Under the pieces are notes generated by a model that saw only the letters and a program-made list of their open reading frames with translations, had not been told where the DNA came from and did not search any database. A DNA stretch of 64,000 nucleotides from Parapedobacter lycopersici (GTDB taxonomy: Bacteria; Bacteroidota; Bacteroidia; Sphingobacteriales; Sphingobacteriaceae). Position numbers and translations under genes: made by a program. Where the stretch lies: NCBI RefSeq assembly GCF_024643285.1, contig NZ_JAMSLW010000003.1, positions 1-64,000 on the forward strand, written 5' to 3'. Shown one piece after another: positions 20,101 through 27,626 of this stretch. Every line of letters starts with the position of its first letter. Positions within the stretch are counted from its first letter, which is position 1.

Positions 20101-20606
20101 ACAAAGATTTCTCTTTGGGCGTATTACTGGATGCAAAATTCGGTGCTGTGGCATTTAACAACCTGTGGACTTATGCGATGCGTTTTGGCTTGACCAAAAA
20201 CACATTACCGGGCCGTGATAACCCGAACGGGTTGACGGTGGAAGGTGTTGACGAGAACGGCAATCCGTTTACCAAGACCTGGCCGCAGGATCAGCTGGAT
20301 ACCTATTACAACAACTTAGGTGTAATGTATTCGGAACTGCAAACCTTCAACACGGATTTCGTCAAATTGCGGGAATTGGTATTCAATTACAATATCCCGG
20401 TAAGCAAATTAGGAATTGGAGCCATCCAGTCGGCCAGCATCGGTATTGTTGCACGGAACTTGGCTATCCTGTACCGCGATAAAGCCGTGCGCGAAGCCGG
20501 TCTGGATCCGGAAATGCAGCAAACGGTGGGCAATGCTACAGGTACTGCAGGTACCGGCGAACCCCGTACCCGTAACATTGGTTTCAATTTAAGTGTTAGA
20601 TTCTAA
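17136..20606 (+). CDS. SusC/RagA-type TonB-dependent transporter with STN domain
   Basis: A 1156-residue outer-membrane receptor. An N-terminal signal helix (MTFVLLLLVTAVQAEGIAQ, about residues 28-46) is followed by an STN domain (about 48-118, KVTVSFNNAKIEQVFKELRK), a carboxypeptidase-regulatory-like domain (about 143-215), the plug (about 228-365, VLKSGAAAALYGSQAANG) and a barrel ending in FNLSVRF. An internal ATG at 17211 could be the true start, as residues 1-25 precede the hydrophobic core. The STN domain, FecR and sigma factor upstream make this a self-signalling uptake system. The SusD partner starts 19 bases downstream. The substrate is unknown; the adjacent catabolic island suggests an amine- or amide-containing sugar-like compound (inference). 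Confidence 0.96.
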   Translation: MQYFLFDKKSKTHPNLSIFTKILLTMKMTFVLLLLVTAVQAEGIAQKVTVSFNNAKIEQVFKELRKQTNYRFFYSDEVAEKAAPISLNVKDADIRGVLDQIMEEQDLSMRYRIIGGTVTINLAPRKLAVTANEPAAEEVVQQTITGTVKGADGETLGQASVVVKADPQNRGTRTDEQGQFSLAVPPNAILVVSYIGYVTKEVTVTGTQPLEIVLESDDNVLGEVVVAALGINRERRTLNYSSAEVSGSAFTEARENNVASALSGKIAGVDASQIASGPGGSSRVVIRGNGSLNSNQQPLYVVNGIPINSSNKGGGTNTTGLNIDRGDAISSINPDDIESITVLKSGAAAALYGSQAANGVILITTKKGTARQGIGVEFRSNTMIGTPTDYPNYQYQYGSGNDGVKPATQTAALSAGRLSYGAPVDGSMVVQFDGVERPYSPVNVKDNIKSFYRPSVDVTNSLAFSGGSEAINFRLSLSDLRSQAQTPNSTFKRKTGNLSLQSKLGKNDFLQLESTLQYNKEDRDNVAGVGYAERNPSWAVYLLGNTVDINSLAPGYDANGNETPWNPVPAAPNPWFLVNKTGNSDDRQRFIGQFSAQVNFMDNLYARGTIARDWMSIDYMDYMPIGTGFTPQGLLNTEQEQSSKTNYLGILNYTSDFSDDFGFTAMVGGNMERNATTVSQIGGERFIVPNFISYTNLSILDNPFRSDVEWGTNSVFGSLDVNYKSFLNLTFTGRQDWFSTLNKGNNSIFYPSVGASVILSDIIDMPWNMNFLKLRGNWAQVGSSNVNPGDVIRTYEIRTGGFNGIPVQDAPSDLIDLTLQPLTVTTSEGGFEMQFYNNRLGIDATYYSRVTTNDILRPNISATSGFTSGFINAGKITNKGVELALRGTPISKENFSWNVSYNFAYNLSEIVDLAPGLDFVTVGSSISNAVRIINAVGLPYGTVRGWKLLKDEQGRQVFNSASGYEQRVEGDLGIANPPYMMGLHNQFRYKDFSLGVLLDAKFGAVAFNNLWTYAMRFGLTKNTLPGRDNPNGLTVEGVDENGNPFTKTWPQDQLDTYYNNLGVMYSELQTFNTDFVKLRELVFNYNIPVSKLGIGAIQSASIGIVARNLAILYRDKAVREAGLDPEMQQTVGNATGTAGTGEPRTRNIGFNLSVRF

Positions 20607-20625
20607 TCCCTAAACATAAATAGTG

Positions 20626-22188
20626 ATGAAAATGAAATTAAAGATAAGCGCGATGGTTTTTGCGGTTGCAGGCATGCTATATGGCTGTAACCCAGATAGC
20701 CTCACCGATATGAATGTACCCGAGCATGAGGTGGATAAGGTAGAGCCTGAGTTTATGTTCACCGGTGCTATCCTGGATTTGCCTGAATGGAGCTACGGTA
20801 TGATGGCTCAAGGTGTACAGTTTTTCTCTTCTTATAAGGAAGTACCCGCTATCGGTGATAAATACTATAGCTTTAATGGGTTAGGTGCTCCTTTTAATGA
20901 GTTTTATACAGAAAAGCTAAACCGTCTGTACCAAATCCGGAAAGCGTTGGAAGCTGAACAGGAAGAAGGAATGGATAATACCAATAAACTGGCATTGCTT
21001 CGTATTATGCGGGTTTACCTTTACCATCAGTTGACGGATGTAACCGGTGATATCCCTTACTCCGAAGCGCAAAAAGGTGAAGAAGGTATTTTGAAGCCGA
21101 AGTACGATACACAGGAATCCATTTACAGGGATATGTTTAAGGAATTGGACGAGGCTGCTGCAACGCTGGATCCGGCGAAGCCCGTTTTTGGTACTGGTGA
21201 TCTGTTCTATCAGGGCGATGTCGCAAAATGGAAAAAGTTTGCTTACACGCTGATGCTGCGGTTGGGTATGCGCCTGACGAAGGTGGATCAGGCCCTGGCA
21301 CAGGAATGGGTACAGAAGGCGATCACCGGTGGTGTAATGACGGAACAAAGCGATATCGCTTATATCCAATATTCAAATACACCCGGAGCCATTAACGATA
21401 AAATCAATAGCTGGATTAACGGAAACTACAATACGCCGGGTGGTGACAACGTGGAGGGTGGTAAGTATGCGGCGACGTTTATCGACTACATGAAAGCAAC
21501 GAATGACCCGCGTCTTCCGGTGATGTCAATTGTGTGGGAACCCAAAGGCGATGGTACGTATACGGCAAATAACGACGTCAGCGTACAACGTGGGATGATC
21601 AGCGGGTCACTTAATACCCGTCCGGATGACTTTGATACGTATTCGGAGCCGTCTCCGCTGATCCTGAACTTAGCGGCACCAACAGTTATCCTGGGTCCGT
21701 CAGAAGCCTATCTGTTATTAGCCGAAGCCGCTATCCGTGGCTGGTATAATGGCATGTCGGCTGAGGCTGCTTATAATAAAGGAGTTGAAATGGGCATGAA
21801 ACAATGGTCATTGTGGGCTGACCGTGCACCGAGCTCCGGTAACATCACCGATGCGCAGATTGCAGCATACCTCACCGCCAATCCGTTTTTAACGGGTGGG
21901 ACGTTTGAGGAGCAGTTCGGACAGATTAACACACAGAAATGGGTATGCTTGTTCGGTGATGATTACGAAAACTATTCGAACTGGAGAAGAACGGGATATC
22001 CTGAGTTAACACCTGTAAATTATCCAGGCAACGTGACAGGTGGACAATTGTTCCGTCGGATGTATCCACCAATTGATGAAAACCTGACGAACCGGGAAAA
22101 TTACCTCGAAGCATTGCAACGCCAGGGATTTGAGGAATTCACGGGTGATGCGCTGATTACCCGCGTTTGGTGGGACGTAGCGGAATAA
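20626..22188 (+). CDS. SusD/RagB-like outer-membrane lipoprotein
   Basis: A 520-residue SusD homologue with a signal peptide ending in a lipobox (GMLYGC, Cys about 21), followed by NPDSLTDMNVPEHEV. Characteristic segments are YLYHQLTDVTGDIPYSEAQ, the TPR-like helices and the C-terminal NYSNWRRTGYPELTPVNYPG. The ATG at 20626 is preferred over a GTG one codon earlier. It forms the pair with the SusC gene just upstream and is followed by a perfect palindromic terminator at 22263. Confidence 0.95.
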   Translation: MKMKLKISAMVFAVAGMLYGCNPDSLTDMNVPEHEVDKVEPEFMFTGAILDLPEWSYGMMAQGVQFFSSYKEVPAIGDKYYSFNGLGAPFNEFYTEKLNRLYQIRKALEAEQEEGMDNTNKLALLRIMRVYLYHQLTDVTGDIPYSEAQKGEEGILKPKYDTQESIYRDMFKELDEAAATLDPAKPVFGTGDLFYQGDVAKWKKFAYTLMLRLGMRLTKVDQALAQEWVQKAITGGVMTEQSDIAYIQYSNTPGAINDKINSWINGNYNTPGGDNVEGGKYAATFIDYMKATNDPRLPVMSIVWEPKGDGTYTANNDVSVQRGMISGSLNTRPDDFDTYSEPSPLILNLAAPTVILGPSEAYLLLAEAAIRGWYNGMSAEAAYNKGVEMGMKQWSLWADRAPSSGNITDAQIAAYLTANPFLTGGTFEEQFGQINTQKWVCLFGDDYENYSNWRRTGYPELTPVNYPGNVTGGQLFRRMYPPIDENLTNRENYLEALQRQGFEEFTGDALITRVWWDVAE

Positions 22189-22575
22189 CGATTTGTGTTT
22201 AAGTGAATAGGCTGTTGTTGTAGGACTGCAATGCATGTCCTGCCGAATGCGGCCGGTTAACTATACCTATGGGTGAATTCACCCATAGGTATTTTTATTT
22301 AATGGGAAGACAGGCCTTCCGTTGTTTTCGTTCCTAACGATAGCTGTTATACCCCATATGGGTAGCTGTTTACTGTTTAACATATTTGTTACGGAATTGA
22401 TAAGTTGTGCTCGGGAAACATTATTTTTTTTAGTTAATTTGTGCGCGATTTGATGCAGATCGGAATGAGGATATACGTGCTCTCCAAAGAAGCAGATAAA
22501 TGCCTTATTTGCTACATTTAGCTTGATTTTAGACGCATTGACTAATTATTAAATTATATTCTTTTGCTATTTCTA
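22189..22575. other. Intergenic region between susD and cytochrome c gene
   Basis: It holds the palindromic terminator at 22263-22292. The rest is AT-rich, with several TTTG words (for example 22508-22511) but no pair that fits the TTTG-N19-TAnnTTTG spacing, so the promoter of the cytochrome c operon could not be placed. Confidence 0.4.
22263..22292. terminator. Perfect palindromic terminator after susD
   Basis: A 30-base perfect inverted repeat with 15-base arms (atacctatgggtgaa and its complement) is followed directly by TTTTATTT on the plus strand. It should end the sigma-independent SusCD transcript 74 bases after the susD stop. Confidence 0.85.
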
Positions 22576-23004
22576 ATGAACACAACTAGACAAACTGCGA
22601 AAATGCTTTTATGGGTTGCCGCCATTACCAGCGGAACGTTACTTTTATCATTCACCAACATTGGCAATGTACAGGATCGGTGGGTTGCCCCAAAGACAGC
22701 TGACACGATCAAGAATCCTTATGAAGTGGAACCGCTTACCGTGAAACAGGGCGAGGAGATTTATTTGATGTACTGTGCACCCTGCCATGGTGATTACGGG
22801 TACGGAAATGGAGCTGCAGGTGGTGCTGCAGGGATATTACCGGCTAATTTTCATGATCCCGTCGTGCAGAAACAAACGGATGGTGCAATCTACTGGAAAC
22901 TGTCTGAGGGACGGGGCAATATGCCGGGATTCAAAGACGCTTTATCGGAAGAGCAACGGTGGCAACTGGTTGTGTTTATCCGGGATTTACCAAAGAATAA
23001 CTAA
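22576..23004 (+). CDS. Exported monohaem cytochrome c
   Basis: A 142-residue c-type cytochrome with an N-terminal signal or anchor helix (MLLWVAAITSGTLLLSF) and one haem-binding motif CAPCH (Cys67, Cys70, His71), followed by GDYGYGNG. The Met in GNMPGF near residue 121 is the likely distal ligand. Start at ATG 22576; a TTG four codons upstream is less likely. It is followed 32 bases later by a quinoprotein-like propeller gene and likely takes electrons from that protein. It belongs to the class I cytochrome c family. Confidence 0.9.
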   Translation: MNTTRQTAKMLLWVAAITSGTLLLSFTNIGNVQDRWVAPKTADTIKNPYEVEPLTVKQGEEIYLMYCAPCHGDYGYGNGAAGGAAGILPANFHDPVVQKQTDGAIYWKLSEGRGNMPGFKDALSEEQRWQLVVFIRDLPKNN

Positions 23005-23036
23005 TCGTTTACTATCATAACTAATTACTGATCATT

Positions 23037-24458
23037 ATGAAATTATATTTTTATGGGTGTTCGCTCAGTTTAACATTACTGCTTTCGGGCGGTTTGGCAA
23101 GCAATGTAGCTGCACAGGGAAGACCGGCTCCGCCTGTTAATACACCTGTTGCGTTACGTCCGGACATTACAATTGAACGCGTGATGGATATCGGCCCATT
23201 GGGCGTCAGGCTGCTTCGTAACGAGGTAACCGGCGACTTTTGGTATACCACATTTGATGGCAACGTTTTCCGTATTACCAACTTTGATACGCCGAGCGCG
23301 AAAACGGAAAAAGTGTTCTCCGCTGAAGATCACGCGATCACGCGGTTACAGGGGGCAGCTTTTCTGGGCAATACCCTGTTTCTTTGCGGCAATATCTCGG
23401 TCAATGATGGCAAAGGAACGAAGGGCCGGATGGTACGTTATAACCTGGACGAAGCTTCTCCGAAGCTGGTTGAAGTATTTAATACAGTGGAATACGGTAC
23501 GAATGCAACAACCTTTGACCATGGTTGGAATGCGCTGGAAATCAGTCCGGACCAAAAATATATTTATGTGAACACCGGCGCAAGAACGGACCACGGAGAA
23601 GTTCAGGACAATCGGGGCGCATATCCAAACGCACGTGACAATGCGTTAACGGCTAAGGTATTCCGTTTTCCTGTCGACACGGAGAATTTACTGCTGGAGG
23701 ATGACGAAGCAGCTTTGAAAGCCAAGGGGTATATTTTTGCAGAGGGGATCCGTAATGCATATGATATGGCGTTTGACGGAAAAGGTCATTTATTTGGTGT
23801 AGTTAATTCCGGTGATTATGACCATTCGGAAGATATGTTCTGGATCCGGGAAGGACACCACTATGGATTCCCCTGGATCATGGGTGGTATTGAAAATCCG
23901 CAACAGCATCCGGAGTGGGTTCCGGATCCGGACCGCGATCCGCTGATCGGCAAGACTTCGCACGCCTGGATCGTGAAATATTTTCACAATGACCCTAATT
24001 TCCCTAAAAGACCGGAAGGGGTTACGTTTACAGGAGGTGTATTAAATATCGGCCCTGACGCAAATGAATACCGGGCGTATTCCGGACATGTACTTGATGG
24101 GGATACCACGGGCGTAGCGATCAGCACGTTCAATGCACACAGCTCGCCGCTGGCCTTGTTCTTTGATAAAGAAAATGCCTTAAGCGAGGACCTGAAAGGT
24201 GACGGTTTTGTTATCCGGTATGCCGGAGGAGGCAGGGCCGGCCGAATGGATCCGCTTCGCGCGCAGGGAAAAGACCTGTTGCATCTGAAATTATCCTACA
24301 ACAAATTGCTTGATAATTACATTGTGCAGACGACCCGTATCGTGGACGGATTCAATTCGCCAACGGATGCGGTGCTGGTTGGTAACGTCGCATATATCAT
24401 TGAATATGCTGCGAATACCGATGGCCGGATCTGGAAAATTACATTGCCAAAGGATTAA
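23037..24458 (+). CDS. Exported quinoprotein-type sugar/sorbosone dehydrogenase-like beta-propeller
   Basis: A 473-residue periplasmic protein with a Sec signal (LTLLLSGGLASNVAAQ, about residues 12-27) and a six-bladed-propeller pattern related to soluble glucose/sorbosone dehydrogenases. Recognisable segments are FDHGWNALEISPDQKYIYV, GARTDHGEVQDN, GIRNAYDMAFDGKGHLFGV and EGHHYGFPWIMGG. Relatives that bind PQQ oxidise sugar hydroxyl or aldehyde groups and pass electrons to a cytochrome; a cytochrome c gene lies directly upstream. PQQ binding here is inferred from the family only, and non-catalytic propellers of this type also exist. A second, diverged member with its own cytochrome domain lies at 27627. 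Confidence 0.8.
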   Translation: MKLYFYGCSLSLTLLLSGGLASNVAAQGRPAPPVNTPVALRPDITIERVMDIGPLGVRLLRNEVTGDFWYTTFDGNVFRITNFDTPSAKTEKVFSAEDHAITRLQGAAFLGNTLFLCGNISVNDGKGTKGRMVRYNLDEASPKLVEVFNTVEYGTNATTFDHGWNALEISPDQKYIYVNTGARTDHGEVQDNRGAYPNARDNALTAKVFRFPVDTENLLLEDDEAALKAKGYIFAEGIRNAYDMAFDGKGHLFGVVNSGDYDHSEDMFWIREGHHYGFPWIMGGIENPQQHPEWVPDPDRDPLIGKTSHAWIVKYFHNDPNFPKRPEGVTFTGGVLNIGPDANEYRAYSGHVLDGDTTGVAISTFNAHSSPLALFFDKENALSEDLKGDGFVIRYAGGGRAGRMDPLRAQGKDLLHLKLSYNKLLDNYIVQTTRIVDGFNSPTDAVLVGNVAYIIEYAANTDGRIWKITLPKD

Positions 24459-24472
24459 TAATAACCTATTAT

Positions 24473-24508
24473 ATATCATTGCGGGGCTCCCCGGCTCCGC
24501 AATGATAT
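24473..24508. repeat. Intergenic inverted repeat in the cytochrome c operon
   Basis: Arms atatcattgcgg (24473-24484) and ccgcaatgatat (24497-24508) flank a short GC-rich loop region. There is no U-tract, and the next gene starts 24 bases later, so a processing or partial-termination hairpin is more likely than a full terminator. Confidence 0.5.
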
Positions 24509-24532
24509 AAGTGAAACCAAATAGATTAACCA

Positions 24533-25618
24533 GTGAAAACCCCAAGCCTCTTTTGTTTATGCCTAGCTGGCGTGTTTGCAGCACAGGCACAGGAAATCGA
24601 TTCGAAATTACTTCAGTCGCCACGTATCTATACAGCAAAGAAAACAACAGGTACCATCACCATTGATGGGAAAGCCGATGAAGCACAGTGGGGCAGGGCA
24701 GATTGGACGGTAGGTTATACTGATATCATGTACGGTGAGGAGAAGCCTGCTGCCTATGCCACGCGGAGTAAGATGTTATGGGATGATACTAATGTATACC
24801 TTTATGTGGAATTTGAAGAGCCGCATATTTGGGCGACGCTTAAGGAGCATGACTCTTCCGTTTTTCAGGATAATGCCTTAGAGGTATTCTTTGATCCGGA
24901 CGACGACACCCACAATTATATAGAATTCCAGATTAATGCGTTTACGACAGTCTGGGATTTAATCATGGATCTTCCGTATCGTAACGGCGGTCGCTCGTTG
25001 TCTGACTGGGATATCAAAGGACTCCAAAAAGCTGTCTACATAGATGGCACATTGAATAATCCAGCTGATGAAGATCGTGGATGGGGTATTGAACTGGCTT
25101 TTCCCATTAAATCGATATTAGGTGGTAGGAGAGGGGTTATTAAACCAGGAGATTACTGGCGGATGAATCTTTCCAGGGTGCAGCGGGAAACCGAAGTTCA
25201 GGACGGGCAATATCGGCGGAAGACTGACAGTAATGGCAGGCCGTTATCCCCTGATTATTGGGTTTGGTCGCCGGTAGGCGAGGTTAGTCTGCATGCCCCC
25301 GAGCGTATGGGATATGTATTATTTGCCGAAGATGACGGTAACCCTGTGCCACCGACCATTGACCACGAAGAAGAGGGAATGCGACTTGAGCTTTGGAAAT
25401 ACTATTACGTCCAGCAAGCCTATCAAGGTGAGCACGGCACTTATGCAACGGACCTTCGCGCGCTTCGGGACGCATATCCGAAAGACCAATTGGCTGTTGC
25501 TGATGCGATCCAGCTATTTGCTACGCCATACCAGTTCTTACTGCGGTATAATTACCCAAATGGCCAATACATTACGATTGACCATCTGGGAAAAGTAAGA
25601 AAGGGAAAAGAAGACTGA
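24533..25618 (+). CDS. Exported CBM9-like carbohydrate-binding domain protein
   Basis: A 361-residue secreted protein with a Sec signal (SLFCLCLAGVFAAQAQ, about residues 5-20) and a CBM9-like/DOMON-type beta-sandwich (about 40-255). It shows ITIDGKADEAQWGRADWT, the typical YLYVEFEEPHIWATL strand and DNALEVFFDPDDDTHNY. The C-terminal 90 residues look helical (LRLELWKYYYVQQAYQGEHGT). The start codon is GTG at 24533. Such proteins usually bind carbohydrate or haem-like groups and have no proven catalytic role. It ends the plus-strand run with the cytochrome and propeller genes. Confidence 0.82.
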   Translation: MKTPSLFCLCLAGVFAAQAQEIDSKLLQSPRIYTAKKTTGTITIDGKADEAQWGRADWTVGYTDIMYGEEKPAAYATRSKMLWDDTNVYLYVEFEEPHIWATLKEHDSSVFQDNALEVFFDPDDDTHNYIEFQINAFTTVWDLIMDLPYRNGGRSLSDWDIKGLQKAVYIDGTLNNPADEDRGWGIELAFPIKSILGGRRGVIKPGDYWRMNLSRVQRETEVQDGQYRRKTDSNGRPLSPDYWVWSPVGEVSLHAPERMGYVLFAEDDGNPVPPTIDHEEEGMRLELWKYYYVQQAYQGEHGTYATDLRALRDAYPKDQLAVADAIQLFATPYQFLLRYNYPNGQYITIDHLGKVRKGKED

Positions 25619-25649
25619 TAAAAGTCCAAGTCGACTAAAAATAAACATG

Positions 25650-25678
25650 CGGCGGGATTAAGCCTTATAATCCCGCCG
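25650..25678. terminator. Bidirectional terminator between convergent genes
   Basis: An 11-base perfect stem (cggcgggatta with taatcccgccg) with a 7-base loop, followed by TTTTGC on the plus strand and preceded by AT-rich sequence. It overlaps the last codons of the convergent PLP enzyme gene. Confidence 0.8.
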
Positions 25679-27250
25679 TTTTGCTTTCCATGATGCCGTG
25701 CCGTATTCACCCAGACTGACATCTCCGCCCATCTCCGAATTGCTGGTTACTGTTCCCGTAAATTCGAAATTGAGCCGTACACCTTCCTTGGTGTAAGAAC
25801 TTCTGAATAAAATATCACCACCATGCAGTTCACCGAAGAGGTCCCGGTCGCCAAAACTGGCGAAATGGGTTCCCTGTAAGTTACTATCACCGTTCTGTTG
25901 TTCAAAAACCAGTTTCTGGTTGACAACACTGGCTGAAAAATGCATTTCAAGGTCCCACTGCCCGGTCAGGTTAAAGGTAGGGGCTGCCGTGGAAACCGGA
26001 TTCGGCGGTGTGGGGTTCTTCAATATTTCGGCCACGCGCTGCGCAACGATTTTCTCATCGCCTTCATTAAACTGCGAAGAGCCGATGCTGATATTGGGTT
26101 GCATGTTGGGGGGGAAGGGAAGGAAACTTCCCGCACCGCTTACAGCAATGCGCGGTTTGCTGTTCCAAAGCAGTTGCTCCATATCATAACCTGTTAGCGG
26201 AATTTGCTGCATATCCCATTCTACCCGAAGGGACGGGCTGTGATTGGAACGGCCCCGGGGCATGCGGATATCCGCCTTTACACCGGATATGCCCTTCAAA
26301 GGCTGGGCAATATGTTCTAATTTAGCAACCCATTGCTGCATAATGGCTTTGTGATCCTGTTTTAGCCACACTTCCACGGCGGTGAGCATGCCCAGGATTT
26401 CTTCCCGGCCTACTTTAAACCCGCGTCCGAAACCATGATGCGGTGCCATGGCAATCCGGGCGGCCTGAATGAGGTCCTTACGGCCGAGTAGCAGGCCGGC
26501 ACATTGTGGGCCACGCAGGTATTTACCGCCGCTGTATGCAACTAAATCAGCTCCCTGGGTAATGTGTGGATTAGGTACTTCAAGTCCCTCTGCAGCAGCG
26601 TCTACAAAAATGGGGATGTTCAATGGTTTGGTATGTTTTGCAATTTCCCGTATAGACAGTGGCCCTTCTTCCGACCGGGCGCCGGCTAATACAAGCACCA
26701 TGGCCGTGCGTGGGCCCAATGCAAGTGCTAATTCTTCCGGAGAAGATACTTCGACCATTTTTACGCCAACGGCTTTGGCGCCTGCATCGTATGCTGTGCG
26801 TGAATAATTGGTAATAACCACCTCATCTTTCATCCCTGCAAGATTGGGTACCTGCCACAGCTTATCCGGGTCGCCACCGGTAACACAGGCGGCGGTAGCC
26901 GCGGTTACGGCTGCAGAAGCGCCCGCACTGACAAATCCCCATTCGGCACCGGTGAGTTCCCCGAGACGGTCGCCCACCTTATCCATCAGTTCATCAAGCT
27001 GTACATAATGTTGTGATGCGGCGTCCATGGCCTCCAACACTTCGGGCCATACCCGGCTGGCCCCGATAATCGTAACGGTTCCACGGGCATTGATCAGCGG
27101 TGTCGCACCGATGGATTCATAAATGTTATTGGCTTTATTCCAGGGTGCCAGCGTGGCGTTTCGGTCCGACCGGGTTTTTCCGATTGCGTGCAGTACCGAT
27201 CCTCCCAGAGGTAAAACGGTTAAACTTTTAAGAATTTCTCTACGTTTCAT
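25658..27250 (-). CDS. Exported SelA-like PLP-dependent enzyme with C-terminal beta-domain (paralogue 1)
   Basis: A 530-residue fold-type I PLP enzyme of the SelA/D-glucosaminate-6-phosphate ammonia-lyase (DgaE-like) group. PLP-site residues are D217 (IFVDAAAE) and the Schiff-base Lys243 (AYSGGKYLRGPQ). The catalytic part spans about 40-412. An extra domain of about 100 residues (428-527, starting LTGQWDLEMHF and rich in beta strands) follows after a Pro-rich linker. The N-terminus (KRREILKSLTVLPLGGS) is a twin-arginine-type signal, so the folded holoenzyme is probably exported by Tat. Characterised relatives eliminate water and ammonia from 2-amino sugar acids; the true substrate is unknown. 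It is transcribed away from the divergent quinoprotein gene at 27627. Confidence 0.85.
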   Translation of the reverse strand: MKRREILKSLTVLPLGGSVLHAIGKTRSDRNATLAPWNKANNIYESIGATPLINARGTVTIIGASRVWPEVLEAMDAASQHYVQLDELMDKVGDRLGELTGAEWGFVSAGASAAVTAATAACVTGGDPDKLWQVPNLAGMKDEVVITNYSRTAYDAGAKAVGVKMVEVSSPEELALALGPRTAMVLVLAGARSEEGPLSIREIAKHTKPLNIPIFVDAAAEGLEVPNPHITQGADLVAYSGGKYLRGPQCAGLLLGRKDLIQAARIAMAPHHGFGRGFKVGREEILGMLTAVEVWLKQDHKAIMQQWVAKLEHIAQPLKGISGVKADIRMPRGRSNHSPSLRVEWDMQQIPLTGYDMEQLLWNSKPRIAVSGAGSFLPFPPNMQPNISIGSSQFNEGDEKIVAQRVAEILKNPTPPNPVSTAAPTFNLTGQWDLEMHFSASVVNQKLVFEQQNGDSNLQGTHFASFGDRDLFGELHGGDILFRSSYTKEGVRLNFEFTGTVTSNSEMGGDVSLGEYGTASWKAKRRDYKA

Positions 27251-27626
27251 GTTAGTTAGTTGTTTTTAAAAAGTAGGCAAACGCCTTAAATTGGTGGTCT
27301 TCAGTTTACACACGTGTGCTAAAAACGTGGTGGTTTCGCTCGTTAAAGGTATAAATATTTTGATAATTGACTGCCGATAATTGCCTTTGTTTTCAGCGCC
27401 ATCGGCCGATGGGCCATCAAAATATAGGGGTTGTCTAAAAAGTATGCAATCGTTGTTTTTGCAAAGCATCTTGACGGTTTACTTTTCCGGACAACCCCAT
27501 AATACCCTAAATATATAATGTAAACAACCAAGTTGGCCAAATGGGTGACAAACCTATCGTTATTTGCTGCCGCTGGTTTAATTGGAAGTAGCTATATTTG
27601 CGGCTTCAAAAAACTACACGTTAACT
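27251..27626. other. Divergent intergenic region with a short IS-like inverted-repeat element
   Basis: 376 bases separate the divergent PLP enzyme and quinoprotein-lipoprotein genes. It contains a 72-base inverted-repeat element at 27427-27498 (listed separately). A possible -7 box TATATTTG is at 27593-27600, about 27 bases before the ATG at 27627; its -33 partner is unclear. Confidence 0.5.
27427..27498. mobile_element. Possible MITE or IS remnant with terminal inverted repeats
   Basis: The plus strand begins ggggttgtctaaaaagta and the complement of the right end begins ggggttgtccggaaaagta: terminal inverted repeats matching over roughly 18 bases with small differences. A possible direct repeat ATA flanks both sides. 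Terminal GGGGTTGTC with an A-rich follow-up resembles insertion-sequence ends. The element is too short to encode a transposase. Confidence 0.4.
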
